Shown in pieces: positions 36,412 to 47,400 of a DNA stretch of 64,000 bases. Within the stretch, counting starts at the first letter, position 1; each line of letters begins with the position of its first letter. Position numbers and translations under genes: made by a program. Source of the DNA: an uncultured Clostridia bacterium (GTDB taxonomy: Bacteria > Bacillota > Clostridia > TANB77 > CAG-508); contig CAKPRG010000002.1 in NCBI GenBank assembly GCA_934182465.1, positions 1 through 64,000 of the forward strand, read 5' to 3'. The notes below the pieces were generated by a model. That model did not search any database and was not told where the DNA came from. It was given only the letters and a program-made list of their open reading frames with translations.

Positions 36412-38106
36412 TTACATAAACTGACTGTTATATAATTCAAAATATTTACCATGTTTATCAATTAGTTCTTTGTGAGAACCAATTTCAAGTATTTTACCAG
36501 ATTCCATGTACAAAATTTTGTCTGAATTTGTAATTGTAGAAAGTCTGTGAGCAATAGTAAGTGATGTTGATCTTTTTATTAAATTTGAAAAACTTTTTTG
36601 AATAGCTTGTTCTGTCACTAAATCGACATTACTTGTTGCTTCATCTAATATTAAAATAGAAGGATGATATAAAAACATTCTTGCTATAGTAATTAATTGA
36701 GTTTCTCCACTAGATAAGGCTTCAGCAGAAGAAAGATATGTTGAATATTTGTACTGTAAATTTTGAATAAAGTTATCTGCATAAGCTAATTGAGAAGCAC
36801 GCAAAATGTCTAATTCATTCGATTTTTCACTTCCATAAGAAATATTTGCTAAAACTGTATCTGTAAATAATTTATTGTCTTGCAATACCATTCCAATATT
36901 TTTACGAAGTAGTGTTGAATCAATATTTTTTATATTTATACCATCTAATAAAATTTCACCAGAATCAACTTCATAAAAACGCATTAATAAATTAATTAAT
37001 GTTGTTTTACCACAACCAGTTTTTCCAACAATTGCAAAATGTTCACCAGGTAAAATATGAAAACTTATATTTTCTAAAATTGGTTGACTTTTAATATAAG
37101 AAAAACATACATTTTTAAATTCAATTTCACCTTTGAATTTGGTATTTGGATCTAAAGGAATAATAACATTTGATAAATGCTCATTAGGTAAATTTAGAAA
37201 TTTTTTAATTCTATTATATGAAGTTACTGCTGTTTGTAATTCTGTAAATACAGATGTAAATTCATTAAAAGGTCTTATGAAAACTGTAGAATATAGTAAA
37301 AAGCTTGTTACATGGCCAATAGTTAAGTTCTCTAGGCTAACTAGATAAATTCCTAAAATTCCAATAAGTATATAACTTAAATTAGAAACTAAACGAGTAG
37401 AAGGGTTAGCTAATGATGAGAAGAATTGGGCTTTTTGACTTGCTTTATATAAATCGTTTGTTAGTACATCAAATTTTTCATTTAAACTGTCAAAATAATC
37501 AAAGTTTTTTATAGTTCTAATATTTTTTATTGTTTCTTCTGAAAAAGTATTTAATTCATCTAAAATATTTGCTCTTTTTTCAAAAAACTTTTTTGTCCTT
37601 TTTGTAATAAATCTAGATATACAAAAAATAATAGGAGCTACAAATATTAAGAAAATTGTAATCGTAAAATTTAATTTAAACATATAGTATAATGAAAATA
37701 CAACTACAATAATTCCACCAAAAATTTTAGGAAGAGCTTGAGCAATTGCATTTGATATATTTTCTATATCAATAGAAAAATTATTTAATACTTCACCATA
37801 AGAAATAGAATTAAGTGTATTCATACTAAGTTTATGAATTTTACTAAAAATATTATTTCTGTAGTCTTTAGAGATTTCTGTTGAAAGTCCTATTAAAAAT
37901 TCAATTTGTAAAAAATATCCAAAAAATATTATTAAATAAACTTTAAACAAATAAAAACAATCATAAAAAAATGTGTTTGAATTATTACTAAATAAATTGT
38001 CTATTAAATTACCAACTAATAAAGGAGCTTTTACTGTAAAATATGAAGCTATTGCACCAAATATAAATATAGCAATCAAATAATATAAATATTTTTTATT
38101 TTTCAT
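36412..38106 (-). CDS. ABC exporter half-transporter with degenerate signature motif
   Basis: 564 residues: six-helix membrane domain (about 1-310) and ATP-binding domain. Walker A GKTGCGKTT, Walker B ILILDEATSNVD with the catalytic Glu, and switch His in IAHRLST are all intact. The signature motif is LSSGETQ in place of LSGGQ. It therefore supplies the active ATP site's Walker part and the broken signature. The upstream gene has the complementary defect, so the two form a heterodimer (BmrCD/TM287-288 type). It starts in an overlap with that gene (TAATG). Substrate unknown: drugs, lipids or peptides. Confidence 0.93.
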   Translation of the reverse strand: MKNKKYLYYLIAIFIFGAIASYFTVKAPLLVGNLIDNLFSNNSNTFFYDCFYLFKVYLIIFFGYFLQIEFLIGLSTEISKDYRNNIFSKIHKLSMNTLNSISYGEVLNNFSIDIENISNAIAQALPKIFGGIIVVVFSLYYMFKLNFTITIFLIFVAPIIFCISRFITKRTKKFFEKRANILDELNTFSEETIKNIRTIKNFDYFDSLNEKFDVLTNDLYKASQKAQFFSSLANPSTRLVSNLSYILIGILGIYLVSLENLTIGHVTSFLLYSTVFIRPFNEFTSVFTELQTAVTSYNRIKKFLNLPNEHLSNVIIPLDPNTKFKGEIEFKNVCFSYIKSQPILENISFHILPGEHFAIVGKTGCGKTTLINLLMRFYEVDSGEILLDGINIKNIDSTLLRKNIGMVLQDNKLFTDTVLANISYGSEKSNELDILRASQLAYADNFIQNLQYKYSTYLSSAEALSSGETQLITIARMFLYHPSILILDEATSNVDLVTEQAIQKSFSNLIKRSTSLTIAHRLSTITNSDKILYMESGKILEIGSHKELIDKHGKYFELYNSQFM

Positions 38107-39812
38107 TATTTACTCCTTTCTTGTTGTAGTTTATATAAGTTTTGATATAGTTTCGAATTTTGTAATAAATTTGTAGGTGTATCAAAAGCTTTTATTTTTG
38201 AGTTATCAAAAACAATTATTTTATCACAACCTTGTAAAGTTGATGCTTTTTGTGATGCAATAAAAGTGGTAATATTATTTTTTCTAGAATATTCATATAA
38301 ATTTTTCATTATGTTGGCTTCAGTTTTTAAATCAAATGCACTAGTTACAGTATCTAATACTAAAATTTTAGGTTTTTGTATAAAAGCACGTGCTAAAGCA
38401 ATTCTTTGTTTTTGACCACCAGATAAATTTTTGGCATCATTATAAATTATGGTGTTTTCTTTTTTATCTAATTTATTAATAAATTCATTACAATCAGACT
38501 GTTCTAAAGCAAAATCAAAATTTGATTCATCTTTTTTACCAAGTAAAATATTTTCTTTTATAGTATTTGTAAAAAATTCTGATTTTTGCGATATGAAAAC
38601 AATATTATTTTTTAAACATCCATAAGAATAATTTTTTATATTTTCACCAAAAAGATTTATTTCTCCTGATGTGCAATCATAATTTCTAGTTACTAAATTT
38701 AAAAAAGTTGATTTCCCAGATGCTGTAAGGCCAATTAAACCAATTATTTCACCAGTATTAAATGATAGATTAATATTTTTAAATAAATCTACATCATTAG
38801 AATAAGAAAAGTTTACATTTTCAAATTTGACTGCAATATCATTTTCTTTAAATTCAATTTCATTTCCATATTTGAAATCAGATGGAATACTGAAAAATTC
38901 ATTTAATCTTTTATATGAAGTATATGCTCTAGTATATATTGTAACTAAATTAGAAAATACAATAATTGCTGTAGACATTTGAGAAATATAATTTATAATT
39001 GCAATTAAATCTCCTACTAAAATGTTTGAAAAATTAAATTTGACAAAATATAAAACTTCTAAAATTGTTATGTCTAAAATTAATATACTAATAGGATTTA
39101 GAAGATAGGAGATAAAGTTTGCTCTAAAAGATATTTTCTTTAATGAATTATTATTTTTTTCAAATTTTTCACTTTCAAATTTTTGTGTATTAAAACTTCT
39201 AACTAATTGTACATTTTCTAAATTTTCTTTTAATCTAGTAGATGTTCTATCTAGCTTTAAATTGTATCTTTCATAAAGTGGGGAAGAATTTTTAAATATA
39301 AGATAAATAAAAATTCCAAGAAAAATATTAGATATTAGAACAATTAAAGCAATTGTTTTGTTTAAGAAAGCAATCATTATTAATGAGCCAATACAAATAA
39401 ATGGAACTCTAATAACTAATCTAATAAGTAATGCAATTGCAATTTCTAAATTACTAATATCGTTTGTAAATCTATTAACAAGGCTACTTGTCGAAAAATT
39501 TTCTAAATTTTTAGTAGATAGATTAGAAAGTTTGTTGAAAAAGTTTTTTCTTACATTTTTTCCAAATCCTTGAGAGGCTGTAGAGGCCATGTATTGGCAA
39601 GAAATACTACATAAAAATGCAATAATTACTAATGCACACAAAAAAAGTGACCAAAAAATGTAATTGATTTTGTTATCACTATTAAAATTATTAATAATAT
39701 ATGATAAAATAAATGGCAAAGATATTTCAACAATAGCTTCACATAATTTTAAAAAAGGACCTAAGACAAGTTCCTTTTTATAAGATTTTAGATTTTTCGT
39801 AATAAAATTCAT
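38106..39812 (-). CDS. ABC exporter half-transporter with degenerate catalytic Glu
   Basis: 568 residues: six-helix membrane domain (about 1-320) and ATP-binding domain. Walker A GLTASGKST is intact and the signature LSGGQKQRIALARA is canonical, but Walker B reads ILVLDTVTSAFD with Thr in place of the catalytic Glu, and the switch His is replaced (IASQKAST). So this subunit holds the non-hydrolytic site and lends its good signature to its partner. First gene of the two-gene operon. AAAGGA precedes the ATG. Confidence 0.93.
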   Translation of the reverse strand: MNFITKNLKSYKKELVLGPFLKLCEAIVEISLPFILSYIINNFNSDNKINYIFWSLFLCALVIIAFLCSISCQYMASTASQGFGKNVRKNFFNKLSNLSTKNLENFSTSSLVNRFTNDISNLEIAIALLIRLVIRVPFICIGSLIMIAFLNKTIALIVLISNIFLGIFIYLIFKNSSPLYERYNLKLDRTSTRLKENLENVQLVRSFNTQKFESEKFEKNNNSLKKISFRANFISYLLNPISILILDITILEVLYFVKFNFSNILVGDLIAIINYISQMSTAIIVFSNLVTIYTRAYTSYKRLNEFFSIPSDFKYGNEIEFKENDIAVKFENVNFSYSNDVDLFKNINLSFNTGEIIGLIGLTASGKSTFLNLVTRNYDCTSGEINLFGENIKNYSYGCLKNNIVFISQKSEFFTNTIKENILLGKKDESNFDFALEQSDCNEFINKLDKKENTIIYNDAKNLSGGQKQRIALARAFIQKPKILVLDTVTSAFDLKTEANIMKNLYEYSRKNNITTFIASQKASTLQGCDKIIVFDNSKIKAFDTPTNLLQNSKLYQNLYKLQQERSK

Positions 39813-40064
39813 AGTTTATTCCTTTTCATAAATTTGATATATAAGAATACTTTATATATAACAAATTAAAATATTAAAATTTAATTTAAAAATTTTAATA
39901 TCTAGTTGTAATTGTTTTAATAAAGTTTATTTTTAATATATTATACCATAAAAAGGAATTATCTAGTTGGTGTAATGAAAATTTAATAATTATTTTAAAA
40001 ACCGCTAGTATACTGTCTAGTAAAAAATAATAAAAAATGTTTTAATAGTTTTGGGGGTGAAAAT

Positions 40065-40331
40065 ATGGAAAAATTAGTTGAAAAAATAAATATTTGTTTT
40101 GAAAATTTAAAAAATCAAGTTTGTATTTTAGAATTAGATGGACCAGTTTCAGCTAGTACAGAAGATTTATTAATTGATTATAAAATTAATAAATGCTTTG
40201 AATTAGAATTGAATTTTAAAAATTCTAATTATGTAATTAATCTTTCTGAAATGTACAAAAATGAAATTAAAGAAAAAGAGGGGATATTATATTTAGACGG
40301 TGGTAATATATTTACCATATATATAAAATAA
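40065..40331 (+). CDS. small orphan protein, function unknown
   Basis: 88 residues, acidic and hydrophobic in alternation, probably a small beta-rich domain (QVCILELDGPVSAS, SNYVINLSEMYKNEIKEKEG, ILYLDGGNIFTIYIK). No signal peptide, membrane helix or Cys motif. GGGGGTG precedes the ATG. It stands alone between the ABC exporter operon and the slipin operon and is followed by two hairpins. I do not recognise the family. Confidence 0.65.
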   Translation: MEKLVEKINICFENLKNQVCILELDGPVSASTEDLLIDYKINKCFELELNFKNSNYVINLSEMYKNEIKEKEGILYLDGGNIFTIYIK

Positions 40332-40368
40332 AACATGTTTGCTATTTGCAAAGTTTGGCGTAGGCCGT

Positions 40369-40404
40369 TATATAATAGGAAGTGTAGAGCACTTTCCTAT
40401 TATA
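40369..40404. other. stable hairpin after the orphan gene
   Basis: TATAATAGGAAGTG pairs with CACTTTCCTATTATA (one bulged base), loop TAGAG. It has no clear T run. It lies directly before the terminator, giving a tandem hairpin. Confidence 0.6.
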
Positions 40405-40437
40405 ATAAAAAAGCACTTCATCAAGAAGTGCTTTTTC
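40405..40437. terminator. bidirectional terminator between orphan gene and slipin operon
   Basis: Stem AAAAAGCACTTC / GAAGTGCTTTTT with a short loop, A before and T after. It can serve the plus-strand orphan gene and the minus-strand nfeD-slipin operon. Confidence 0.9.
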
Positions 40438-40457
40438 TATAATTATTAATTTACTTA

Positions 40458-41369
40458 TTATTTATTAGTATTTTTTTTATCTGTTAAAACATCTTTTACA
40501 GCTCCAAGTGAACTTAATGCTGATGTTGCTTCAAAAGGAATAAAGATTTTATTTGCATCACCTTTAGCAACTTCTTTTAAAGCTTCTAATGATTTGATTT
40601 GTACAAGTTTTTCATCTGGATCTGCTTGTTTAATTGCATCATAAACCATTTGAATTTCTTTTGCTTTAGCATTAGCAACTTCTTTGATAGCTTCAGCTTC
40701 ACCGGCAGCTCTTTTAATACGAGATTCTCTGTCAGCTTCTGCATCTAAAATTGCAGCTTGTTTTCTACCTTCTGCAAGAGTAATTGCTGATTGTCTTTCA
40801 CCTTCTGCTTGTAGAACTAAAGCTCTTTTATTTCTTTCTGCGTTCATTTGTTTTTCCATTGCATCACGGATATCTGCTGGTGGTGTAATATCTTTAATTT
40901 CTACACGATCGATTTTACAACCCCAAGCATCAGTTGCTTCATCTAAGATTACTCTTAATTTATCGTTAATTAAATCTCTAGAACTAAATGTTTCATCTAA
41001 TTCCATTTTACCAACAATATCACGAATAGTAGTGATTGCTAAATATTCAATACCTTTTTTTAAACTTTGAATTTCATAAACAGCTTTTGCTGGATCTGTA
41101 ATTTTGTAGAATACAACAGTATCAATTGTTATTGTAACATTATCTGCTGTAATAACTCCTTGTGGTGGAATATCCATTGTTTGTTGTTTTAAACTAACAA
41201 CAGAACGAACTTTGTCGATGAAAGGTACTATAACTGTAAGACCAGCTTCTGCGACTTTGTGAAATCTACCTAATCTTTCGATAATGTAAACTTCAGATTG
41301 TCTAACGATTTTTATTGTTTGTGAAGCAATAAAAACAATAAGAATAAGTAGTATAATTAGAAAACCCAT
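40458..41369 (-). CDS. SPFH/stomatin-like slipin
   Basis: 303 residues. One N-terminal membrane helix (about 1-18), then the SPFH/Band 7 domain: VYIIERLGRFHKVAEAGL (about 28-45), TLVDTVVFYKITDP-like (about 82-98), and a long Ala/Glu-rich coiled coil (about 175-245: EGERQSAITLAEGRKQAAIL). Slipins form membrane microdomain cages. It is paired with nfeD 52 bases upstream in the same direction, the universal partnership. A strong AGGAGGAAAAG precedes the ATG. Confidence 0.95.
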   Translation of the reverse strand: MGFLIILLILIVFIASQTIKIVRQSEVYIIERLGRFHKVAEAGLTVIVPFIDKVRSVVSLKQQTMDIPPQGVITADNVTITIDTVVFYKITDPAKAVYEIQSLKKGIEYLAITTIRDIVGKMELDETFSSRDLINDKLRVILDEATDAWGCKIDRVEIKDITPPADIRDAMEKQMNAERNKRALVLQAEGERQSAITLAEGRKQAAILDAEADRESRIKRAAGEAEAIKEVANAKAKEIQMVYDAIKQADPDEKLVQIKSLEALKEVAKGDANKIFIPFEATSALSSLGAVKDVLTDKKNTNK

Positions 41370-41421
41370 TTCTTTTCCTCCTAAAAATTATTTTTATTTT
41401 TTTTAATATTTAAAACTTTAA

Positions 41422-41847
41422 TTATAAAGGTCTAACAATAGCTTTTACACCATCAACTTTTTCTACTTTAACTTCAGTACCAACTTTAATAGGTAAGTCA
41501 TTGTAAGATTTTGCTGACCAAGTTTCGCCATTTATTTTTATTTGACCTTTTCCTTCTATAGGTGAGATATCTACTGTAACTTTTCCGATTTTGTTTTCAA
41601 TTGAGTATACATTTGTTTTTACAGTTATGTCTTTTTTTGTTACTTTTTGAACAAAAGATCTAGTAGCAAAAAGTAATATTGTCGAAGATATTAAGAAAAT
41701 TGTTGTTTGAACAATTACATTTGAAACAAAAAAACTTGCACACATTGCAATTAAAGCTCCAATTGCAAACCAAAATACTAAAAAACCAGTTGTTACGATT
41801 TCAAATGCAAGAAAAAATACAGCTATTACTAACCAAACCTGCCACAT
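41422..41847 (-). CDS. nfeD: NfeD-like protein
   Basis: 141 residues. Three or four membrane helices (about 1-70) are followed by a small OB-fold domain with GKVTVDISPIEGKGQIKING (about 88-107) and a C-terminal VKAIVRPL. This short NfeD form always travels with slipin/stomatin genes, probably as an adaptor in the microdomain complex. First gene of the two-gene operon; GGAGGAAAA precedes the ATG. Confidence 0.92.
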   Translation of the reverse strand: MWQVWLVIAVFFLAFEIVTTGFLVFWFAIGALIAMCASFFVSNVIVQTTIFLISSTILLFATRSFVQKVTKKDITVKTNVYSIENKIGKVTVDISPIEGKGQIKINGETWSAKSYNDLPIKVGTEVKVEKVDGVKAIVRPL

Positions 41848-42038
41848 AATTTTTCCTCCATTTCTTTACAAATATAAACATACAAATATATTATAATATA
41901 AAAAAGCTTGAAAATAAAGAGTAAATGTAAAAAAATATAAATTTTTGTGATATTTTTACGATTTTATTTACTTATTATAAATTTTGTGATATTTTATCTT
42001 TGAAATATTATATTTATGGAGTTATGGAGAAAGAACTA

Positions 42039-43223
42039 ATGAAAAGAAAACCTTTAAACAAGTTTGCAAAAAGAAGAAGAATAGCCTTAATGGGAATTAT
42101 AGGAGTTATATTATTAATTATTTTAATAATTTTATTAACAACTACTAAAAAACATAAAATACCAGAGAAAATGTCACTTATGTTGAATAATCAAATAGTA
42201 GAACTTCAAAAAAATATGTATAAAGAGAATGATGTTATATATATATCAAAAGAAGATATAATGAAATTATTTGATGATACTTTATATTACAATGCAGCAG
42301 AAAAAGAGTTAATTACTACATATAATACACATATTGCTTTATTAAAAGTAAATGAAACATTTATGGTGTTAAATGATAGTAATGTAGAATTGAAAGGATC
42401 ATTAACAGAAAAAGATGATACAGTATATTTGCCACTTACAGATCTTGGAATTGTGTATGATTTAGAAATTGAATATTCACAAGATTATAATAGAACAATT
42501 TTATCTTCTACAAAAGAAGAAAAAAAACAAGCAATTTCTTTGAAAAAAGCAAATGTTTACGAAAAACCAAATTCATTTTCTAAAAAATTAGAAAAAATAA
42601 ATATGAGTGAATATGTTACAGTATTAGCAACTTCAAAAAAGTATAAAAAAGTAAGAACAGAAAATGGAAATATTGGATATGTAAAAGAAAAGAAAATATC
42701 TAATGAAGAAACAATTAGAGAAAAAATGGAAGAAAAAGCATTAGATGTAAATATTGTAAAAGATGCAAATGATATAACTCAAAAATATGACAATAACATA
42801 TTAAGTAATGAAAAACAAAATGTTGTAATACCAAGTTTCTTTTTATTAGATAAAGAACAAAAGGTTCTAGATAAAACAAATAGTAAAAGCAATAATTTTA
42901 ATAATTATATAGCTTGGACAAATGAAAACAATATTCAAGTTTGGCCTACAATTACAAGCACAGCAAATGTTTCTGAAGAATTATTAACATATACACAAAG
43001 AAATAAAGTAATAAATAATTTATATCAATATTTAATGCAATATCAATTTCAAGGTGTAAATATTAAATTTGAAAAAATAGATGATGTAAATAGTTTTAAT
43101 AGATTTCTTATTGAATTAAAACCAAAATTAAAAGAATCTGGATTAAAAATGTGTGTAACATATAATAAATCTTTAGATTCAAGTAAAATTAAAAATATAG
43201 CAGATTGGTTTTTAGAAGAATAA
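42039..43223 (+). CDS. envelope protein with truncated, degenerate GH18-like domain
   Basis: 394 residues from ATG 42039, seven bases after GGAGA; earlier in-frame starts (42000, 42024) have poorer sites. A basic N-terminus, one membrane helix (about 14-36), then a copper-amine-oxidase-N-like segment (about 45-155), an SH3-like domain (about 170-218: VYEKPNSFSKKLEKINMSEY) and the first half of a GH18 barrel. The active-site DxxDxDxE equivalent reads QGVNIKFE: only the Glu is left. The protein stops at NIADWFLEE, where family members continue. Probably a binding or inactive relative. It lies 38 bases before mltG. Confidence 0.78.
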   Translation: MKRKPLNKFAKRRRIALMGIIGVILLIILIILLTTTKKHKIPEKMSLMLNNQIVELQKNMYKENDVIYISKEDIMKLFDDTLYYNAAEKELITTYNTHIALLKVNETFMVLNDSNVELKGSLTEKDDTVYLPLTDLGIVYDLEIEYSQDYNRTILSSTKEEKKQAISLKKANVYEKPNSFSKKLEKINMSEYVTVLATSKKYKKVRTENGNIGYVKEKKISNEETIREKMEEKALDVNIVKDANDITQKYDNNILSNEKQNVVIPSFFLLDKEQKVLDKTNSKSNNFNNYIAWTNENNIQVWPTITSTANVSEELLTYTQRNKVINNLYQYLMQYQFQGVNIKFEKIDDVNSFNRFLIELKPKLKESGLKMCVTYNKSLDSSKIKNIADWFLEE

Positions 43224-43261
43224 GTTGTAGTGTAGAAAGGTAATTTGAAAGGTAAAAATAA

Positions 43262-44359
43262 ATGGAAAAATCAAAAAGTAAAAAAGGTTTAATTATAGTT
43301 ATTGCAATTTGTATGATTATTTTAGTAGTAAGCATTTTATCATTTTTTATTTGGTATAAAAATTCTTTAAAAGCTGTTTCACCAAATGAAAAGGATTCAT
43401 CTGTTAGAATAGTAATACCAGAAAAAACTGGAACAGTTGGAATTGCAGAAATTTTGTATAATAAGGGATTAATAAAAAATGAATTATCAATGAAAATTTA
43501 TGCAAAAATAAATAAAATTAATAATTTACAAGCTGGAAAATATGATTTAAATAGATCTGATGATTTACCAACAATTCTTTCACACATCCAAAATGGAGAT
43601 ATTGCAAATGATGAAGTGAAAATTACTTTTATTGAAGGTAAAAATATTAGATGGTTTGCTAAAAAAATAGCAGACAAAACTAACAATACAGAAGAAGATG
43701 TATACAATCTTTTAAAAGATGAAGAATATATTGATTCTTTGATTGAAAAATATTGGTTTTTAACAGATGAAATAAAAGATTCTCAAATATATTATCCATT
43801 AGAAGGTTATTTATTACCAGATACTTATGTTTTTGAAAATGAAGATGTTTCTGTAAAAACAATATTTAATATAATTTTAAATTATATGGACAAAAAATTA
43901 ACATCATTGAAAGATGAGATTAATAGTAAAACTTATACTGTACATCAAATGCTTACATTAGCTTCAATGGCAGAGCTTGAAGGAAAATCAGATACAGATA
44001 GAGCAAAAATAGTTGGAGTATTTTTTAATAGGTTAAATGAAAATATGAGTTTAGGCAGTGATGTTACAACATATTATGCTTTTAAAGTTGATATGGGAGA
44101 AAGAGATTTAACAAAGCAAGAATTAAATACATATAGCCCATACAATACAAGAGGACCAAATATGAACGGGAAAATTCCAATAGGTCCAATATGTAATCCA
44201 AGTGTATCTGCTATAAAAGCAGCTTTAAATCCAGAAGCAACAGATGCATTATATTTTGTAGCAGATAAAACAGGAAAAGTATATTTTTCAAAAGATTTAG
44301 ATGAACATAATGAAACAATTAAGCAATTAAAAGAGCAAGGCTTATGGTATGAATATTAA
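43262..44359 (+). CDS. mltG: endolytic murein transglycosylase MltG (YceG-like)
   Basis: 365 residues. One N-terminal membrane helix (about 8-30), a LysM-like region, then the YceG catalytic domain: LEGYLLPDTYVF (about 181-192), LASMAELEG with the catalytic Glu (about 235-243), YNTRGPNMNGKIPIGPICNPSVSAIKAAL (about 298-326, a family landmark). MltG cuts nascent glycan strands and sets their length. Follows the GH18-like gene in an apparent two-gene unit. The Shine-Dalgarno is modest (AAAGG). Confidence 0.94.
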   Translation: MEKSKSKKGLIIVIAICMIILVVSILSFFIWYKNSLKAVSPNEKDSSVRIVIPEKTGTVGIAEILYNKGLIKNELSMKIYAKINKINNLQAGKYDLNRSDDLPTILSHIQNGDIANDEVKITFIEGKNIRWFAKKIADKTNNTEEDVYNLLKDEEYIDSLIEKYWFLTDEIKDSQIYYPLEGYLLPDTYVFENEDVSVKTIFNIILNYMDKKLTSLKDEINSKTYTVHQMLTLASMAELEGKSDTDRAKIVGVFFNRLNENMSLGSDVTTYYAFKVDMGERDLTKQELNTYSPYNTRGPNMNGKIPIGPICNPSVSAIKAALNPEATDALYFVADKTGKVYFSKDLDEHNETIKQLKEQGLWYEY

Positions 44360-44436
44360 TAATTTACTTTTTTTAACATTACAATTTATGCAACAATAGG
44401 TTATAATTTTAATATAATATTTATGGGGGAGAAAAT

Positions 44437-47400
44437 ATGAAAAAAGTCAAATTTATAGTATCTTTGATGCTAATATTTACTATATTATTTCCATATGCAA
44501 ATACAGTTTTTGCAGTATATGAAAATGAATTAGTAAATACAACTAAACAAAATTCAGAAGAATTACAAAATGAAGTTTTAGCAGACAATACATCTATTAG
44601 TGAAGAAGAAAATAAAGACGAGGCAAAAGAAGAAATTAAAGTAGAGTCTAATAAAACTGAAAAAAATGAAATTGTAGAAAATGTAGTAGAAGATGATAAA
44701 ACAATTGTAAATAATGTAGAAGAAAAAAATATTACAGTAGTAACTGAAAATGTAACAGAAAAAAATACAAATACAAACAATGAAAAAAATAATCAATCAA
44801 AAGAAGCAGTAGATAATGAAAAAGAAAAGATTAATTCAAAAACTGAAAGTACAATTACAACAAAAGATAAAAAAGTTGAATCAGTGCAAGTAGAAACAAA
44901 GGGAATATTAATATTAGATACATTACAAGATGGAAAATCTATAACAACACCAATAACAGAATATTTAAGAATAGCAGGTTGGGCAGTAGCAAATGATGCA
45001 AATGTAAAAATAAAATTATATATAAATGGAGTATGTTGGTTACAAGATATGAAGAGAACAAGTAGACCAGATATAAATTCAATATCAAACCAATATAGTG
45101 GAGTAACAAAAAATGCAGGGTATGAAGAAAACTTGTATGTAGGATCATTGCCAGAAGGTAGACATACAGTAAGAATAGATCAAGTAGATTCAAAAGGAAA
45201 AGTAATATCTAGTTTATCAAGAACATTAGTAGTACATAGAGAAAACTTTAAAAGTACAATGTGTATAGACGCACCAAATAACAATCAAACAATTTATGTA
45301 CCAAGTCAAAAAAACATAACTGTAGCAGGTTGGGCAATATCAACAGAATCAAAAGCAAAAATGAAAATATATGTGGATAATGTACTAAAGTCAGAAAATG
45401 TAAAGAGATATACAAGAACAGATGTTGATAAAATATCTGCACCATATGGTGGAACAGCTACAACAAAAAATGCAGGTTTTAGTGCAAATATAAATATAGA
45501 AAATTTGCAAGAAGGAAATCACAAAATAAAAGTAGAACAAGTAGATAGATCAGGAAAAACGATAGATTCACAAGAAAAGACAATATATATAAAATCTGGA
45601 TATAGAGGAATATTATTATCAGATACATTGCAAGATGGTAAAACAATAACAACACCAACAACAGAATATTTAAGAGTAGCAGGTTGGGCAGTATCAGATG
45701 ATCCAAATGTAAAAATAAAATTATATATAAATGGAGCATGCTGGTTACAAAACATGAAAAGAACAAGTAGACCAGATATAAATTCAATATCAAAACAATA
45801 TGGTGGAGCAACAAAAAATGCAGGGTATGAAGAAAACTTGTATGTAGGATCATTGCCAGAAGGTAGACATATAGTAAGAATAGACCAAGTAGATTCAAGA
45901 GGAAAAGTAGTATCAAGTATTTCAAAAACATTAGTAGTGCATAGAGAAAACTTTAGAGGAACAATGTGTATAGATGCACCAAGCAATAATAAAACAATCT
46001 ATTCTCTTGGAGAAAAAGTATTAAATATATCAGGTTGGGCAGTATCAACAGAGCCAAAAGCAAAAATAAAAATATATATGGATAATACATTAATAACAGA
46101 AAATGCAAATAGAGGTTCAAGACCAGATGTAAATTCAATAGCTAATCAATATGGAGGAACATCTATAACACCAAAATCAGGATTTAGTGCTAGTATTAAT
46201 GTAGAAAAAACAAATGAAGGAACACACAAAATAAAAGTAGAACAAGTAGATAGATCAGGAAAAACGATAAATTCACAAGAAAAGACAATATATATAAAAT
46301 CTGGATATAGAGGAATATTATTATCAGATACATTGCAAGATGGTAAAACAATAACAACACCAACAACAGAATATTTAAGAGTAGCAGGTTGGGCAGTATC
46401 AGATGATCCAAATGTAAAAATAAAATTATATATAAATGGAGCATGCTGGTTACAAAACATGAAAAGAACAAGTAGACCAGATATAAATTCAATATCAAAA
46501 CAATATGGTGGAGCAACAAAAAATGCAGGATATGAAGAAACAATATATGTAGGAGCACTACCAGAAGGTAGACATATAGTAAGAATAGATCAAGTGGATT
46601 CAAGAGGAAAAGTAATATCAAGTATATCAAAAACATTAGTAGTACATAGAGAAAACTTTAGAGGAACAATGTGTATAGATGCACCAAGCAATAATCAAAA
46701 AATATATGTACCAAGTCAAAAAAATATAACAGTATCAGGTTGGGCAGTATCAACAGAACCAAAAGCTAAAATAAGAATATACATGGATAATACATTAGTG
46801 ACAGAAAATGCAAGTAGATATGCAAGACCAGATGTAAATTTAATAGCTAATCAATATGGAGGAACATCTATAACACCAAAATCTGGATATAGTGCAAATA
46901 TTAATGTAGAAAAATTACAAGAAGGAACACACAAAATAAAAGTAGAACAAGTAGATAGATCTGGAAAAGTGATAAATTCTCAAGTTAAAAATGTATATAT
47001 AAAATCTAATTATAAAGGTATATTGACATTAGATACAGTACCTCAAAATGGATTAACTTTAAATACACCATCAACAGAAAATTTAAGAGTATCAGGTTGG
47101 GCAGTATCAGATGATCCAAATGCAAAAATAAGTTTATATATAGATAATGGATGTTGGATAAAAGATATGAAAAGAACAAGTAGACCAGATATAAATTCAA
47201 TATCAAACCAATATGGTGGAGTAACTAAAAATGCAGGATATGAAGGTACAATAAATATTTTAGGTTTAACTGAAGGTTCACATTTATTAAAGATAGAACA
47301 AGTAGATTCTAGAGGAAAAATAATATCTACTTTTGCAAGAACTATAATTGTAAAAAGAGAAAAATTTAGAGGAATTGTTTGCATAGATTCTCCAATATCA

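Noticed and set aside
45479..46636. Long leucine-rich open frames on the minus strand of the GH25 gene
   Set aside because: They mirror the A-rich codons of the real gene and lack start sites and ribosome binding sites.
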